A stretch of DNA of 64,000 nt from Chloroflexota bacterium. GTDB taxonomy: Bacteria; Chloroflexota; Dehalococcoidia; Bin125. Below, piece after piece: positions 38,998-48,118 of this stretch. The stretch is taken from assembly GCA_009838915.1 (NCBI GenBank), contig VXQT01000002.1, positions 115,644 to 179,643 of the forward strand, given 5' to 3'. The notes under the pieces are model-generated. The model did no database searches, was not told the origin of the DNA, and saw only the letters and a list, made by a program, of their open reading frames with translations. A program made the translations under genes and the position numbers. Within the stretch, counting starts at the first letter, position 1, and every line of letters begins with the position of its first letter.

Positions 38998-41217
38998 CTA
39001 GTACATCGCCGACTTCTGCGGTCGGGCCAGCACCATGTGCAGCGCCACGCCGAGCAGGCGGCGGACCCGGGTCCGCACCGGAATTGGCGGGTCGATCGTC
39101 AGTCCGGGCAGCAGGTTGTCCAGCCAGCGCGGCAGGTACCAATTCGCCGGTCCCGCAATCTGCATGAATGCCGGGACCAGCACCAACCGAACCAGCGTGG
39201 CGTCAATGAAAATGGCAAACGCCATGCCCATCCCGAACTCCTTCACCGCCCGCTCGTCGCCAAAGAAGGCGAAGCTGCCGAACACGGCGATCAGGATCGC
39301 CGCGGCCGCTGTGATCACCCGCGCTGAGGCGCCGATTCCGAACGCGACCGACTCCCCCGAGTCGCCCGTCTCGAGCCAGTGTTCACGAATCCGTGAGAGC
39401 AGGAACACTTCGTAGTCCATCGAGAGACCGAACAGGATCGCGAACATGAACATCGGTATGAAGGACTCGATCGGCCCGGTCCGGTCCAGACCAATCAGCT
39501 CGATGCCCCAACCCCACTGGAAAATCGCGACGATGAACCCGAGCGCCGAACCGATCGCGAGCATGTTGAGCACTGCCGCCTTGAGCGGCACGAGGATCGA
39601 GCGGAACGCCATCATCAACAGCAGGATTGACACACCAATCACGATCGCGAAGAAGTAAGGCAGCCGCGAGGTCAGCTTCGCCGTCACGTCTTCAAACGCC
39701 GCGGTCGTGCCGGCGATGTAGATCGTGGTGCGCGGCGCAACCTCGGCGAGCGCGTCGGGCACGGCCGTCTCTCTCAACCTGGTGACCAGTGCGCGTGACT
39801 CCGCCGCCTGCGGCGCCGTGCTCGGGTACAGGTAGATCAGCGCCGTCTCGCCGCTTGCCGTGGCGTTTGGCGGCAGGACCGCCGAGACCCCCTCGGTGGC
39901 GGCCAGGGAACGGCGCACCGACTCAAGATCCGCCTGCGAGATGCGCTGTCCCTGGTTGTCGACGACGGCGAACAGCGCCCCGTTGACGCCCGGTCCGAAC
40001 GCGCTTGAAATCAGGTCGTAGGCGCGACGGGAGGTGTACGTAGTCGGGCGATTGCCGTCGTCGGAGACGCCCATCTCCATGCTTAGCACGGGAAAGGCGA
40101 GCGCCAACAGTACCGCAGTGCCCAGCGCCAGGTACAACCACGAGCGACGCTCGATGCGGCGTGAGAACCGGTACCAGCGGCCGTGCTCGCCGCCGGCCGT
40201 GTAGCGCAGCATGGGGATCGAGAAGCGGTCTATCCGCGTCCCGATCAGTACCAGCATCGCCGGCAGCAGCGATATCGCGACCAGCATCTCCAGCAGCACC
40301 ACCAGCGCCGCAGCCAGCCCCAGGTTGGCGATCAGCGGGATGCCGATCGCAAACAATCCGACCAACGCGACGACCACGATCGATCCCGCAAAGGCCACCG
40401 TGCGTCCGGCCGTGGTGACGGCGGCACGGGCTGCCTCAGGCGCACTGATGCCGGTGCTGAGCTGTTCGCGAAATCGTGCAATCACGAACAGTGCGTAGTC
40501 GATGCCAACGCCGATGCCCAGCATCGCGCCGAAGGTGGGCGCGACCGTCGAGATATCGAGGAACGCCGCCGCAATCGAGATCCCGATCGCGCCCACAGCG
40601 AGTCCGACCAGTGCCGACACCACTGGCATCCCGGCGGCGAAGACCGAACCGAATCCGATGATCAGGATGATCACCGCGGCGGCGAGTCCAATCAGTTCGG
40701 CCGCGCCCGGCGCTTCCGTTTCGTACTCACGCACCGGCTCGCCGGCGAAGTCGATCTGCAACGTGTCCGATCGCAGCGCCTCGCCGGGCTTGATCACCGC
40801 GGCGATGCTGTCGTGTGAGAGATCGTTGGCCCAACGGTCAAAGGCAACCCGAACCAAGGCGGTGCGGCCGTCGGCGGAGATGCTGCCGGGACGCTCCTCG
40901 GGTCGGGTGATCACGGCTACTTCGTCAACGGCCGACGCGTGGCGTACGAACGAATCGATCGCCGATTGCGCCTCGACCCCCTGGATGTTCGCTTGCTTCG
41001 TGTGGAACACGGCCACGAGCTCAGAACCGGCGCGCGCCGGGAACCGCTCCGCCAACAGATCAAACGCCGCCTGAGATTCCGTGCCGGGAACCGTGAAGGC
41101 GTCGGTCAGTTCGCCCCCGAACCGGTTCAACAAGCCGCCGGCAACGACGACCAACACGATCCACATCAGGATCACGCGCCAGGGATGTTCGGAGACGAAA
41201 GCCGACCAGCGTTCCAT
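38998..41217 (-). CDS. MMPL/RND-family membrane transporter
   Basis: 739 residues from the ATG at 41217 (MERWSAFVSEHPWRVILMW); an ATG 15 bases earlier is possible. Twelve predicted membrane helices in two halves, each half with an extracytoplasmic loop: helix 1, a loop with VPGTESQAAFDLLAERFPAR, helices 2-6 containing GIGVGIDYALFVIARFRE, and the repeat of this pattern in the second half with FGLSMDYEVFLLSRIREHW. The paired Asp-Tyr motifs are the proton-relay residues of MMPL transporters. Likely exports lipids or hydrophobic compounds. DoxX gene upstream on the same strand. Confidence 0.88.
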   Translation of the reverse strand: MERWSAFVSEHPWRVILMWIVLVVVAGGLLNRFGGELTDAFTVPGTESQAAFDLLAERFPARAGSELVAVFHTKQANIQGVEAQSAIDSFVRHASAVDEVAVITRPEERPGSISADGRTALVRVAFDRWANDLSHDSIAAVIKPGEALRSDTLQIDFAGEPVREYETEAPGAAELIGLAAAVIILIIGFGSVFAAGMPVVSALVGLAVGAIGISIAAAFLDISTVAPTFGAMLGIGVGIDYALFVIARFREQLSTGISAPEAARAAVTTAGRTVAFAGSIVVVALVGLFAIGIPLIANLGLAAALVVLLEMLVAISLLPAMLVLIGTRIDRFSIPMLRYTAGGEHGRWYRFSRRIERRSWLYLALGTAVLLALAFPVLSMEMGVSDDGNRPTTYTSRRAYDLISSAFGPGVNGALFAVVDNQGQRISQADLESVRRSLAATEGVSAVLPPNATASGETALIYLYPSTAPQAAESRALVTRLRETAVPDALAEVAPRTTIYIAGTTAAFEDVTAKLTSRLPYFFAIVIGVSILLLMMAFRSILVPLKAAVLNMLAIGSALGFIVAIFQWGWGIELIGLDRTGPIESFIPMFMFAILFGLSMDYEVFLLSRIREHWLETGDSGESVAFGIGASARVITAAAAILIAVFGSFAFFGDERAVKEFGMGMAFAIFIDATLVRLVLVPAFMQIAGPANWYLPRWLDNLLPGLTIDPPIPVRTRVRRLLGVALHMVLARPQKSAMY

Positions 41218-41239
41218 CCAGCAGACCCCCAACCTCTTC

Positions 41240-41282
41240 GCTCGCCAAGGGCGAGCACATCTGGGAAGCCACCTCGGAGGTG
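41240..41282 (-). repeat. Two small hairpins between doxX and the MMPL gene
   Basis: GCTCGCC / GGCGAGC (41240-41256) and CACCT / AGGTG (41270-41282) within the 74-base gap. They may attenuate or terminate the upstream message; no T-run on the relevant strand. Confidence 0.4.
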
Positions 41283-41291
41283 AGTCGGCGC

Positions 41292-41729
41292 CTAGGAGAG
41301 AATGGAATCAATCGAAGCAGGGCCGGCGCCCAACAGAATCAAGCCTATACACGCGAAGACCATCAGTACATCAAGCTCGTAACCCTGTTTGTCGGACGAT
41401 CCCTGGAAGGGCAGACCCTCTTTGAACTTGTTGACGTAGGTCGCCACCATCATGTTGATCGCAAGCGGGATCGCGATCCACGGCACCAACAATCCAGCGA
41501 GCAGCAGGACGCCGCCGGCCAGCTCGATCGACGCCACGCCGGGCCCGGCCAGCCGAGGAAACGGCACGCCCAGCGATTCCAACCATCCCGAAAACCCGCC
41601 GATCCCGCGCCGGAACTTCCCCAGTCCCGCGTCGATGAAGATGACGCCGAGCACGATCCGCAATGGAATTGCCGCCCACTCGATCAGTTCGCTACCAAAC
41701 GGAGCGGTCAGCCATTCACCTGCGTCCAT
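41292..41729 (-). CDS. DoxX-family membrane protein
   Basis: 145 residues with four predicted membrane helices. Family features: WAAIPLRIVLGVIFIDAGLG followed by KFRRG at helix 1, ASIELAGGVLLLAGLLVPW and NMMVATYVNKFKEGLPFQ, and the end helix VLMVFACIGLILLG. DoxX proteins sit in the membrane and are linked to thiol or oxidative-stress functions, but the exact reaction here is unknown. A promoter-like element with an internal palindrome lies just upstream. Confidence 0.8.
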   Translation of the reverse strand: MDAGEWLTAPFGSELIEWAAIPLRIVLGVIFIDAGLGKFRRGIGGFSGWLESLGVPFPRLAGPGVASIELAGGVLLLAGLLVPWIAIPLAINMMVATYVNKFKEGLPFQGSSDKQGYELDVLMVFACIGLILLGAGPASIDSILS

Positions 41730-41763
41730 GCGTCACTCCGCTACTCAGCGAGTTCGCGACTCT

Positions 41764-41791
41764 GATTTAGGCTGGACTCTACTAGAGTCAA
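41764..41791 (-). promoter_or_regulatory. Predicted doxX promoter containing a palindrome
   Basis: On the minus strand TTGACT (41786-41791) and TAAATC (41764-41769) are 16 bases apart. The spacer and -35 overlap a 15-bp palindrome GACTCT-ACT-AGAGTC (41775-41789), a suitable operator for a dimeric regulator. The region is shared with the divergent gene at 41828. Confidence 0.45.
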
Positions 41792-41827
41792 CTTTCGTGC
41801 TCAGCGGCAAGATGGAGGAGTGCAGCG

Positions 41828-42529
41828 ATGGGTAAATTTGCAGACGCGATCCGGGATCGGCGCAAGGGCGGTCAGCGGCGGCTCGGGTTCGGCGCCTCGG
41901 TTGAACAGCGCCAGCCGTCGATGTTGGTCGGTGCGGTCGGTCCCGTCGACGGCGCCGACTTCTGCCTGGCGACCGATGACGAGTCGATGTCGCAGATCGC
42001 GTCGTCCGAGATAGCGTTGTGGGGCGTCCGGGTCGAACCGCTGTCCGCAGACGGCGTCGCCCAGGCGAAGGAGCAGGGCGCATCGTTCGTGGCGTTCACG
42101 ATCGACGAAGCCAGGGCCGACGCACTGTTGGACGAAGACCTCGATTACGTCGTGCGCCTGACGGAGCTGCGCCTTGAGGAGTCAGACGCTCGCGCACTGG
42201 CCAGCCTGCGCCCGGCGGAAGTCGCCGCGCCTGTGGAGTTTCCCGTCAGCGTGGAGACGATTCTGCAACTGCGCCGGCTGGCACTGTTGACCGCCGCTCC
42301 GATCGGTGTCCGCTGTCCATCGGATGTCTCGGACGGTGACCTGCAGGCGCTGCGAGACTCCGGCGTCGCCGTAGTGGCGCTGGGCCCCGAGGCGACCGCC
42401 GACGAGCTCTCCTCACTCAGGGAACGGATCGCCGACCTGCCCGAACGCAACACGCGCGGCGACAGCGATACGCAACCACTGATCCCGACGCTGCGTGCAG
42501 GCGGCGAAGGCGCGACCGACGACGAATAG
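41828..42529 (+). CDS. Unknown conserved-looking protein, 233 residues
   Basis: Function not recognised. A good ribosome site (GGAGG about 10 bases upstream) supports the ATG. The product is soluble, acidic overall, with a basic N-terminus (ADAIRDRRKGGQRRLGFG). The middle has the alternating strand-helix pattern of an alpha/beta barrel or sandwich (MLVGAVGPVDGADFCLA, ALWGVRVEPLSADGV, APIGVRCPSDVSDGDLQAL, VAVVALGPEATADELSSLRE). C-terminus is disordered (RGDSDTQPLIPTLRAGGEGA). Divergent from doxX; might share its operator. Confidence 0.65.
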   Translation: MGKFADAIRDRRKGGQRRLGFGASVEQRQPSMLVGAVGPVDGADFCLATDDESMSQIASSEIALWGVRVEPLSADGVAQAKEQGASFVAFTIDEARADALLDEDLDYVVRLTELRLEESDARALASLRPAEVAAPVEFPVSVETILQLRRLALLTAAPIGVRCPSDVSDGDLQALRDSGVAVVALGPEATADELSSLRERIADLPERNTRGDSDTQPLIPTLRAGGEGATDDE

Positions 42530-42544
42530 CCCCTTCGCGACTCG

Positions 42545-43150
42545 TCAGTCGCGGAAGACCGAGCGGTTCGTCGGCTCCAGCGAGCTGCGCGAGTTGCCCG
42601 TCGCCATGCGCAGGAAGTAGACGAGCGCGCCAGCCACCGCGATGCCGAGCAGGATCGCAATCGTCCAGAGCACCAGCGCTTGACTGGATTTCTCTGCGGC
42701 CGTCTCGATCGAATCGCCGCCGTCGGGGGCGAAGCTGTGGTCAACCGAGAAGCGGTAAGACGAGCTCACTTCGAAGTACTGGTCTCCTTCGACCAGCAAC
42801 ACGTCATACGAGACTTCCAGCTCACCGTCGCCCTCAGCCGAGATCGGCACGATCAGGGTGTTCAGGCTGTAGCCGGAGATCTTGGCCTGACCGTCGTCGA
42901 CGCGGTAGCCGTCGGCGTCCATGACTTCAACCCGATGTTGGCCGGCGATTTGCGCCAACGGTCGATCAAACGTGAGCAGCAACTGATGCGGCGCCTCGAC
43001 AACGGTGGCGCCGCTCGCGGGTTCCTCGTGGATCAGATACTCACTCGCCCCTCCGAGACTGAAAGGCAGCATGGCCAGTGCGAACGCAGCAGCGCCAACC
43101 AATGCGAACAGCATGCGAAATGAGGCAACGGGGCGGATGGTCATCGGCAT
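42545..43150 (-). CDS. CopC-domain membrane-anchored protein
   Basis: 201 residues from ATG 43150; ATG 43144 is better spaced from GGAG. The N-terminal signal peptide or anchor is RMLFALVGAAAFALAMLPFS. The CopC-type beta sandwich follows: SEYLIHEEPASGATVVEAPH, QLLLTFDRPLAQ, RVEVMDADGYRV and ELEVSYDVLLVEGDQYFEV. The copper-binding His-first residue of classical CopC is not evident: the mature start is near YLIHEEP. A C-terminal membrane helix (LVLWTIAILLGIAVAGALVY) ends the protein. Probably an extracytoplasmic domain with or without copper. Confidence 0.72.
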   Translation of the reverse strand: MPMTIRPVASFRMLFALVGAAAFALAMLPFSLGGASEYLIHEEPASGATVVEAPHQLLLTFDRPLAQIAGQHRVEVMDADGYRVDDGQAKISGYSLNTLIVPISAEGDGELEVSYDVLLVEGDQYFEVSSSYRFSVDHSFAPDGGDSIETAAEKSSQALVLWTIAILLGIAVAGALVYFLRMATGNSRSSLEPTNRSVFRD

Positions 43151-43211
43151 ATCTCCGCTCTTGATCCTAGAAAGGGTTGGAGTTGTCGACAAGGGATGTG
43201 GCGACAGTCGT

Positions 43212-44357
43212 TCACCCGTCGAGCTCAACCGCAATGCGCGGTACGCGCGCCGCGATGCCGGTGAAGATCTCGTACGGAATCGTTTCCAGGCGTCGAGCCA
43301 GTTCCCAGGCATGGATCGACTCACCGCCGTCGGCTCCGATCAGCGTGACCACGTCCCCGACATCGGCGTCGGGAATCTCGGTCAGGTCCACCATGGTGCT
43401 GTCCATGCAGATCGCGCCGCGTATCGGTGCGCGCCGCCCGCGAACCAGGACGCTGCCGCCCGGTGAGAGCGCCCGGCGCAGACCGTCCGCATAGCCAACC
43501 CCGAGTACGCCGATGCGCGAGTCCCGCGGCGCCGACCAGAGTCCGCCGTACGAGACCATGTCGCCCCGAGCCACATCCCGCAGCGCTAGGAGCGTTGAAC
43601 GCCAGGACAGCACGGGCCGCAGCGCTCCAGCACCCGTGTCTCCCGCGTCCGGAGCAGGGTTGGCGCCGTACAGCGCGATGCCCGCGCGGATGAAGTCGAA
43701 TCGGCCCTCCGCAAAGCGAAACGCCGCCGCCGATGCCGCTGCGTGCCGCTGACGCACGCCCGTTCGGTCGGCGATTCGAGCGAACTGTTGTAGCGCAATC
43801 AGCGTGGCTTCCGGATCGGGATTGGTTGCATCGGGGAAGTGCGTGAAGACGCCTTCCAGCTCGAGTCCTTGTTGTGCGCGAATAGCCTCCGCCAGTGCCT
43901 GGACCTCCTCGCGCGGCCGCCCGTACCGCTGCATGCCGCTGTCGACGTTTATGTGAACAGGAACGCGATTGCCGTTCTCCACCGCTGCGATGCTCAGGCG
44001 TTCTGCAGTCTCCTGCGTGTCGACGACGACCGCAATCTCCAGCGCGGCGGCACGTGCCAAGTCGCCCGGCAGCAGCGGTCCCAGGGACAGAATCGGCGCG
44101 CCGATGTCGGCGTCGCGCAACGCTTCCGCCTCGGCCACTGTGAAGACGCAAAGCAAGGCGGCGCCGGCTTCCAATGCGGCCCGCGATACCTGCGCCGCTC
44201 CGTGTCCGTAGCCGTCGGCCTTGACTACCGCCGCGACTGCAGCAGGCTCGACCATTCGAGCCAGCAGCGAGACGTTATGTCGAATCGCTGAGAGGTCGAT
44301 CTCAGCCCAGCTCGTGGCTGAAACGGCCGGTGTCGAGGCGGTCGAGATCTGGGTCAT
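43212..44357 (-). CDS. alr: Alanine racemase
   Basis: 381 residues. Fold type III PLP enzyme supplying D-alanine for peptidoglycan. PLP Lys46 is in AAVVKADGYGHGA; the catalytic Tyr270 is in MVSYGGLWSAPRD; ICMDSTMVDLTEIPDADVGD and the C-terminal VPRIAVEL are typical. The presence of this gene together with a lytic transglycosylase indicates a peptidoglycan wall. Divergent from the transglycosylase gene, intergenic about 80 bases from the latter's likely start. Confidence 0.95.
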   Translation of the reverse strand: MTQISTASTPAVSATSWAEIDLSAIRHNVSLLARMVEPAAVAAVVKADGYGHGAAQVSRAALEAGAALLCVFTVAEAEALRDADIGAPILSLGPLLPGDLARAAALEIAVVVDTQETAERLSIAAVENGNRVPVHINVDSGMQRYGRPREEVQALAEAIRAQQGLELEGVFTHFPDATNPDPEATLIALQQFARIADRTGVRQRHAAASAAAFRFAEGRFDFIRAGIALYGANPAPDAGDTGAGALRPVLSWRSTLLALRDVARGDMVSYGGLWSAPRDSRIGVLGVGYADGLRRALSPGGSVLVRGRRAPIRGAICMDSTMVDLTEIPDADVGDVVTLIGADGGESIHAWELARRLETIPYEIFTGIAARVPRIAVELDG

Positions 44358-44438
44358 GGCGCTACAGTGAATCTGGGCAAGGGTTGGGAAGATCCCGAGA
44401 TCGTTGTGATACTACCGGTCCTGGTTGTGACTGCCCTT

Positions 44439-46748
44439 ATGCATCGCGTCCGCCTTCGCCTCATCTGGTCGTTCAGCATCGCGCTCGCGTGTGTCACTGC
44501 GTTCGGCACGCTTGCCTGCAGCGGCGACGAGACGCCGCTGCAGCAGGCAGCCGCGCCGCAACCGCCGACCGCAACCCGCGATCAGTCACCGCCGCCGCCG
44601 GAGCGACAGGAACCGGAGCCCCAGCAAGCAGCGGGTTCGCAGCGAGCGCCCGGTGATCCGGTCCAGCTCCTGATCGCCGAGGCCGCCGCGTTGGAACGCA
44701 ACGGCTACTGGGAACAGGCGCTCAGCGTCCGCGACTCTGCAGTCCGCTCCGGCGCGACATTGGAGAACAACGCGCTCACCTCGCTGCAACTCGATCAGGC
44801 GCGCCTGCTGCTGCGACTGGATCGCGCCGAGGAAGCCCGGACAACTCTCGCTGGGATAGACGAACGCGGCCTGCCGCCAGGGTCCGAACGTCGCGCGCTC
44901 CTGCTCTCCGCTCAGGCCGCGCTGATGCTCGATCAGACCGACACGGCGATCGAGGCCATGAGCGAGTATGTCAACTCGGACAGTCCCGCGTGGGCTCTCG
45001 TCGCGCTCGAAGCGGCGCGCGCAATGCAGCGCGCCGGACACGGCAAGGATGCGATCGCCTGGGCCGAGCGAGCCTTGGATGGGCGGCTGCCGTTCCAGGA
45101 CCAACTGCGAGCGATTCACCTGGCGGCGACCGAGCTGGATATCGCCGGCGAGGCAGAGCCTGCCCTGGCGCACTACGAAAACCTGCGCCGCATTTCTCCG
45201 TGGCGCGATGACCAGGCGGCTGCCTTGAGCCGCATTGGGAGCTTGCACACGGCACTCGGGAATGCCGCCGAGGCCGAAACCGCCTGGCGCACGTTGATCG
45301 ACGAGTACCAGGACTACGCGGAGAGCAGCGACGCATTGAGCTCGTTGCTGGAGGCCGGCGCGCCCGTCAGCCAGGTGACGATCGGCCAGATTCGCTTCCG
45401 GGAAGAACGATATGTCGACGCGCGCAACGCCATGCTCAATGTCCTCGGCAGCTCGGACCTGCGGTCGGAACGCGTGACCGCCGAGTTCACCATCGCCGCG
45501 ATTCACCAGGCCAACGGCGTACTGGACAGCGCCGCCCTTGGTTATGTCGCGGTCATCGGACGGGACGCCGCGGACCCGCTGGCGGCCGAGTCGATGATGC
45601 GGTTGGCCGACTTCGCTGTTGCCGAGGGTGATCTTGCGGAAGCCGAGGAGTACTGGCGGCGCGTCGTCTTGGAGCATCCTGGCCACCGCCGCTCGCCGGA
45701 GGCGGCGAGACACTGGGCGATGCTTGCTATCGGAGAGGAACAGTGGTCGGAGGCTGGCCAGCGCTTCCGCGACGCCGCCAACGCTGGCGCCGACCACTGG
45801 CCGGAGTCGAACCGCGCGGAACTGCGCTACTGGTCGGCGCTGATGCACCAGCGGGCGGGAGATGAAGAGGCCGCCGCCGACCTGGCCGCGAAAGTGGTCG
45901 AGAACCATCCCGGCAGCTACTTCGCCCTGCGAGCCGCCATGTTGCTGGATCATCCGGCGGCTCGCCCGCTTGAGATCTCCATTGCCGACTGGCTGACTCG
46001 GCTGACCGGAGAGAAGGAGTTCCCCGTCTTCGATCTGGAGTCGGAACCGACCTGGCAGGCGGCGAGCGACCTGCGACTGGGGGGGTTCGCCGCCGCCGCA
46101 GACCGGATGCTTTCCGTCTGGCTCGATGAGCAAGCCTCGGATCCCTGGGCGCTCGTCGAAACCTCGCGGTTCCTCGCCGCTCGCAACGAAGTCTCCACCT
46201 CGGCTCGAGCAGCTGAACGCGTGCTCGACCTGTTTGATCTTCAGTGGACAGAGGCGCCGTCCGAGCTCCTGCGCCTCGCCTACCCGCAGCCCTGGTTTGA
46301 AGTGATGGCGCTGCATGCGGCGGCGGAGGGTATCGATCCGCTGCTGCTCTGGTCCTTGATCCGGCAAGAGAGCTTCTATAACGCCGAGGCGGCCGGTTTC
46401 GCCGGCGAGATTGGCTTGACCCAGGTGATTCCGCTGACCGGATCGGACATCGCGGCTGGACTGGGAGTCGCCTACGAGCATGAGGACCTGGTGAGGCCGG
46501 AGCTCGCCATCCGTTTCGGCGCCTGGTACCTCGCACGCCAACTTGACAGCTTCTCGAACGAACCGCTCGCGGCGCTCGCGGCCTACAACGCTGGTCCAGG
46601 TAACGCGGCCCGCTGGGAAACCGAGGCGCTGCTGCCTGGCCCGGACGCGTTTCTCATCGCGATGGACTTCAACTCTACCAGAACGTATGTACAACATGTA
46701 CTTGAAGCGTGGAATGTCTATCGGGCGCTCGCCGACTCGGGCGAATGA
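44439..46748 (+). CDS. Soluble-lytic-transglycosylase-like lipoprotein with TPR array
   Basis: 769 residues from ATG 44439 (a GTG at 44427 is possible). Signal peptide LIWSFSIALACVTAFGTLAC with lipobox Cys27. A long helical-repeat region of about 550 residues, like the TPR/superhelical part of Slt70, precedes the SLT domain. Catalytic Glu644 is in LIRQESFYN; GEIGLTQVIPLTG replaces the usual GLMQLMP, and AAYNAGPGNAARW is the third motif. Cleaves the glycan strand of peptidoglycan at the outside of the membrane. Function as for Slt proteins inferred; Met to Thr in the second motif is a mild departure. Confidence 0.9.
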   Translation: MHRVRLRLIWSFSIALACVTAFGTLACSGDETPLQQAAAPQPPTATRDQSPPPPERQEPEPQQAAGSQRAPGDPVQLLIAEAAALERNGYWEQALSVRDSAVRSGATLENNALTSLQLDQARLLLRLDRAEEARTTLAGIDERGLPPGSERRALLLSAQAALMLDQTDTAIEAMSEYVNSDSPAWALVALEAARAMQRAGHGKDAIAWAERALDGRLPFQDQLRAIHLAATELDIAGEAEPALAHYENLRRISPWRDDQAAALSRIGSLHTALGNAAEAETAWRTLIDEYQDYAESSDALSSLLEAGAPVSQVTIGQIRFREERYVDARNAMLNVLGSSDLRSERVTAEFTIAAIHQANGVLDSAALGYVAVIGRDAADPLAAESMMRLADFAVAEGDLAEAEEYWRRVVLEHPGHRRSPEAARHWAMLAIGEEQWSEAGQRFRDAANAGADHWPESNRAELRYWSALMHQRAGDEEAAADLAAKVVENHPGSYFALRAAMLLDHPAARPLEISIADWLTRLTGEKEFPVFDLESEPTWQAASDLRLGGFAAAADRMLSVWLDEQASDPWALVETSRFLAARNEVSTSARAAERVLDLFDLQWTEAPSELLRLAYPQPWFEVMALHAAAEGIDPLLLWSLIRQESFYNAEAAGFAGEIGLTQVIPLTGSDIAAGLGVAYEHEDLVRPELAIRFGAWYLARQLDSFSNEPLAALAAYNAGPGNAARWETEALLPGPDAFLIAMDFNSTRTYVQHVLEAWNVYRALADSGE

Positions 46749-46817
46749 GAGGGCGCCGTCGCCAGGATCGTCCGTGCTGCGCAGCGCAGGCAACGCCGTA
46801 GCCTGACAGGGCTGGCC

Positions 46818-46823
46818 TATACT
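46818..46823 (+). promoter_or_regulatory. Possible rpmH -10 element
   Basis: TATACT, 5 of 6 to consensus, about 65 bases before the rpmH ATG. No convincing -35 hexamer. Low confidence. Confidence 0.3.
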
Positions 46824-46888
46824 GAGAGGCACTTGTCCTATCACTCTTCGAGCTGGGCGGTGTGTCCGGTGATGTGTTGAGGGAACCG

Positions 46889-47029
46889 ATGCCGAAACGC
46901 ACGTATCAACCGAAACGAATTCCGCGCAAGCGGGAGCATGGATTCTTGAAGCGAATGTCAAGCCGCGGCGGTCGTGCGGTGATCAAACGCCGCCGAGCGC
47001 GCGGCCGTCGGCGACTGACCGTCGTCTGA
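46889..47029 (+). CDS. rpmH: 50S ribosomal protein L34
   Basis: 46 residues, too short for default gene callers but unmistakable: [40 protein letters not shown] and RRLTVV. GAGGGA lies 4 bases before the ATG. First gene of the rpmH-rnpA-yidD-yidC-khpB order that is usually close to the replication origin; dnaA, commonly upstream, is not here. Confidence 0.97.
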   Translation: MPKRTYQPKRIPRKREHGFLKRMSSRGGRAVIKRRRARGRRRLTVV

Positions 47030-47140
47030 GTTTCGGACTTGTCGTTCGGACTCCATGTCAGGCCGCTCGCCCACCGCGTCAGCAGTCACCCGCTGGGCGC
47101 GCCAGCTAATGTGCGGGCGGTTCACCGAAGCGATCAAGGC

Positions 47141-47686
47141 ATGCCGACCAGCATGAGGACCTCGAAGCGGACCTCGAATTCGACCAAACCGCCGAGCGGC
47201 AAGCGCGCCGAGCGGCGATTGCGCCGCAAGGCGGAATTCGATGCCGTGTTTCGCGAAGGCGAGCGAGTTGCCAGTGGCGTGCTCTCCCTGAGCGCGCGCG
47301 CACGGGAGAATCGCGACGTGTCGGGCACTGCCGCACCTGATTCGCGGGGACCACTGGTCGCCCCGGACGGTCCGTGCAGGTTCGGATTCGCGATCAGTTC
47401 TCGGCTCGGCGGCGCGGTCGTGCGCAACCGGATACGCCGCCGCCTGCGCGCTTCGACGGACCGCTTGAATCGCGACGGCGAGTGCCGAGGCCTCGACGTG
47501 GTCGTGGTCGCCCGAGGCGGCGCGGCGGAGGCCGATTTCCACACGTTGGACGCCACGTTGTCGAGGTTGGTTCGTCGCTCAATGCGAATCGCACGTGACA
47601 CACAGCCTGAACCGGATGGCGGCTCGGAGGAATCGTCCGCCGCTCCCGACGGATTCGACTCACAAGAGGCGCGAGGTGAACGTTGA
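47141..47686 (+). CDS. rnpA: Ribonuclease P protein component
   Basis: 181 residues from ATG 47141; the start is uncertain (ATG 47153 is also possible). Conserved parts: RRLRRKAEFDAVFREGERVA, then RFGFAISSRLGGAVVRNRIR followed by RRLR, which holds the RNR motif. Compared with minimal RnpA of about 115-120 residues it has an N-terminal basic tail, an insert of about 25 residues between the first strand and the FGF strand, and a Ser/Glu-rich C-terminal tail. Stop overlaps the yidD start by 4 bases. Confidence 0.9.
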   Translation: MPTSMRTSKRTSNSTKPPSGKRAERRLRRKAEFDAVFREGERVASGVLSLSARARENRDVSGTAAPDSRGPLVAPDGPCRFGFAISSRLGGAVVRNRIRRRLRASTDRLNRDGECRGLDVVVVARGGAAEADFHTLDATLSRLVRRSMRIARDTQPEPDGGSEESSAAPDGFDSQEARGER

Positions 47687-48048
47687 CGCCGGCCAACGAT
47701 CCGCGTGGATGGGGCGCCGTCCGACGCAGGGCTGCACGAGCTATTGACGACGCCGTGGTGCTGATCCTGCTCGGATATCAGCGTCTGTTCTCGCCCCTGT
47801 TGGCTGCGCTGGGCTCCCACTGCCGCTTCGAGCCGTCGTGTTCCCAGTACATGATCGATTCGGTGCGAGGGCGTGGCACGTTGATCGGAATCGGACTTGG
47901 CCTCTGGCGTCTGGCGCGCTGCAATCCACTGAATCCGGGCGGATACGACCCCGCTCCGGGAGCGTCCGTGCAAGCCGTACCACGCAACGGCCTCCCGGGC
48001 GCCACGACCCGGACACGCGAACGAAGTGTTTCACGTGAAACAGCCTGA
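47683..48048 (+). CDS. yidD: Membrane protein insertion efficiency factor YidD
   Basis: 121 residues with TTG start in a TTGA overlap with rnpA; GAGGTG upstream. Family motif RFEPSCSQYMIDSVRGRGTL and RLARCNPLNPGGYDPAP. YidD is a small amphipathic protein that assists YidC. The C-terminal 30 residues beyond GGYDP are extra, Arg/Thr rich and overlap the parS site. Confidence 0.93.
   Translation: MTPANDPRGWGAVRRRAARAIDDAVVLILLGYQRLFSPLLAALGSHCRFEPSCSQYMIDSVRGRGTLIGIGLGLWRLARCNPLNPGGYDPAPGASVQAVPRNGLPGATTRTRERSVSRETA
48027..48042. promoter_or_regulatory. parS centromere site
   Basis: TGTTTCACGTGAAACA, a perfect 16-bp palindrome and a full match to the bacterial parS consensus TGTTNCACGTGAAACA. 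ParB loads here and ParA then segregates the chromosome. It lies inside the last codons of yidD, about 4.2 kb before parB. Confidence 0.93.
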
Positions 48049-48118
48049 TCTCCGCACACCGCACGCGCTGGACTCACCCTTGGGGAAGCTCCGGATCGCG
48101 CTGAAGAGACTACGCAAA

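Noticed and set aside
46749..46888. Search for an origin with DnaA boxes upstream of rpmH
   Set aside because: No TTATCCACA-type box or AT-rich unwinding region is present in the 140 bases, and dnaA is absent.
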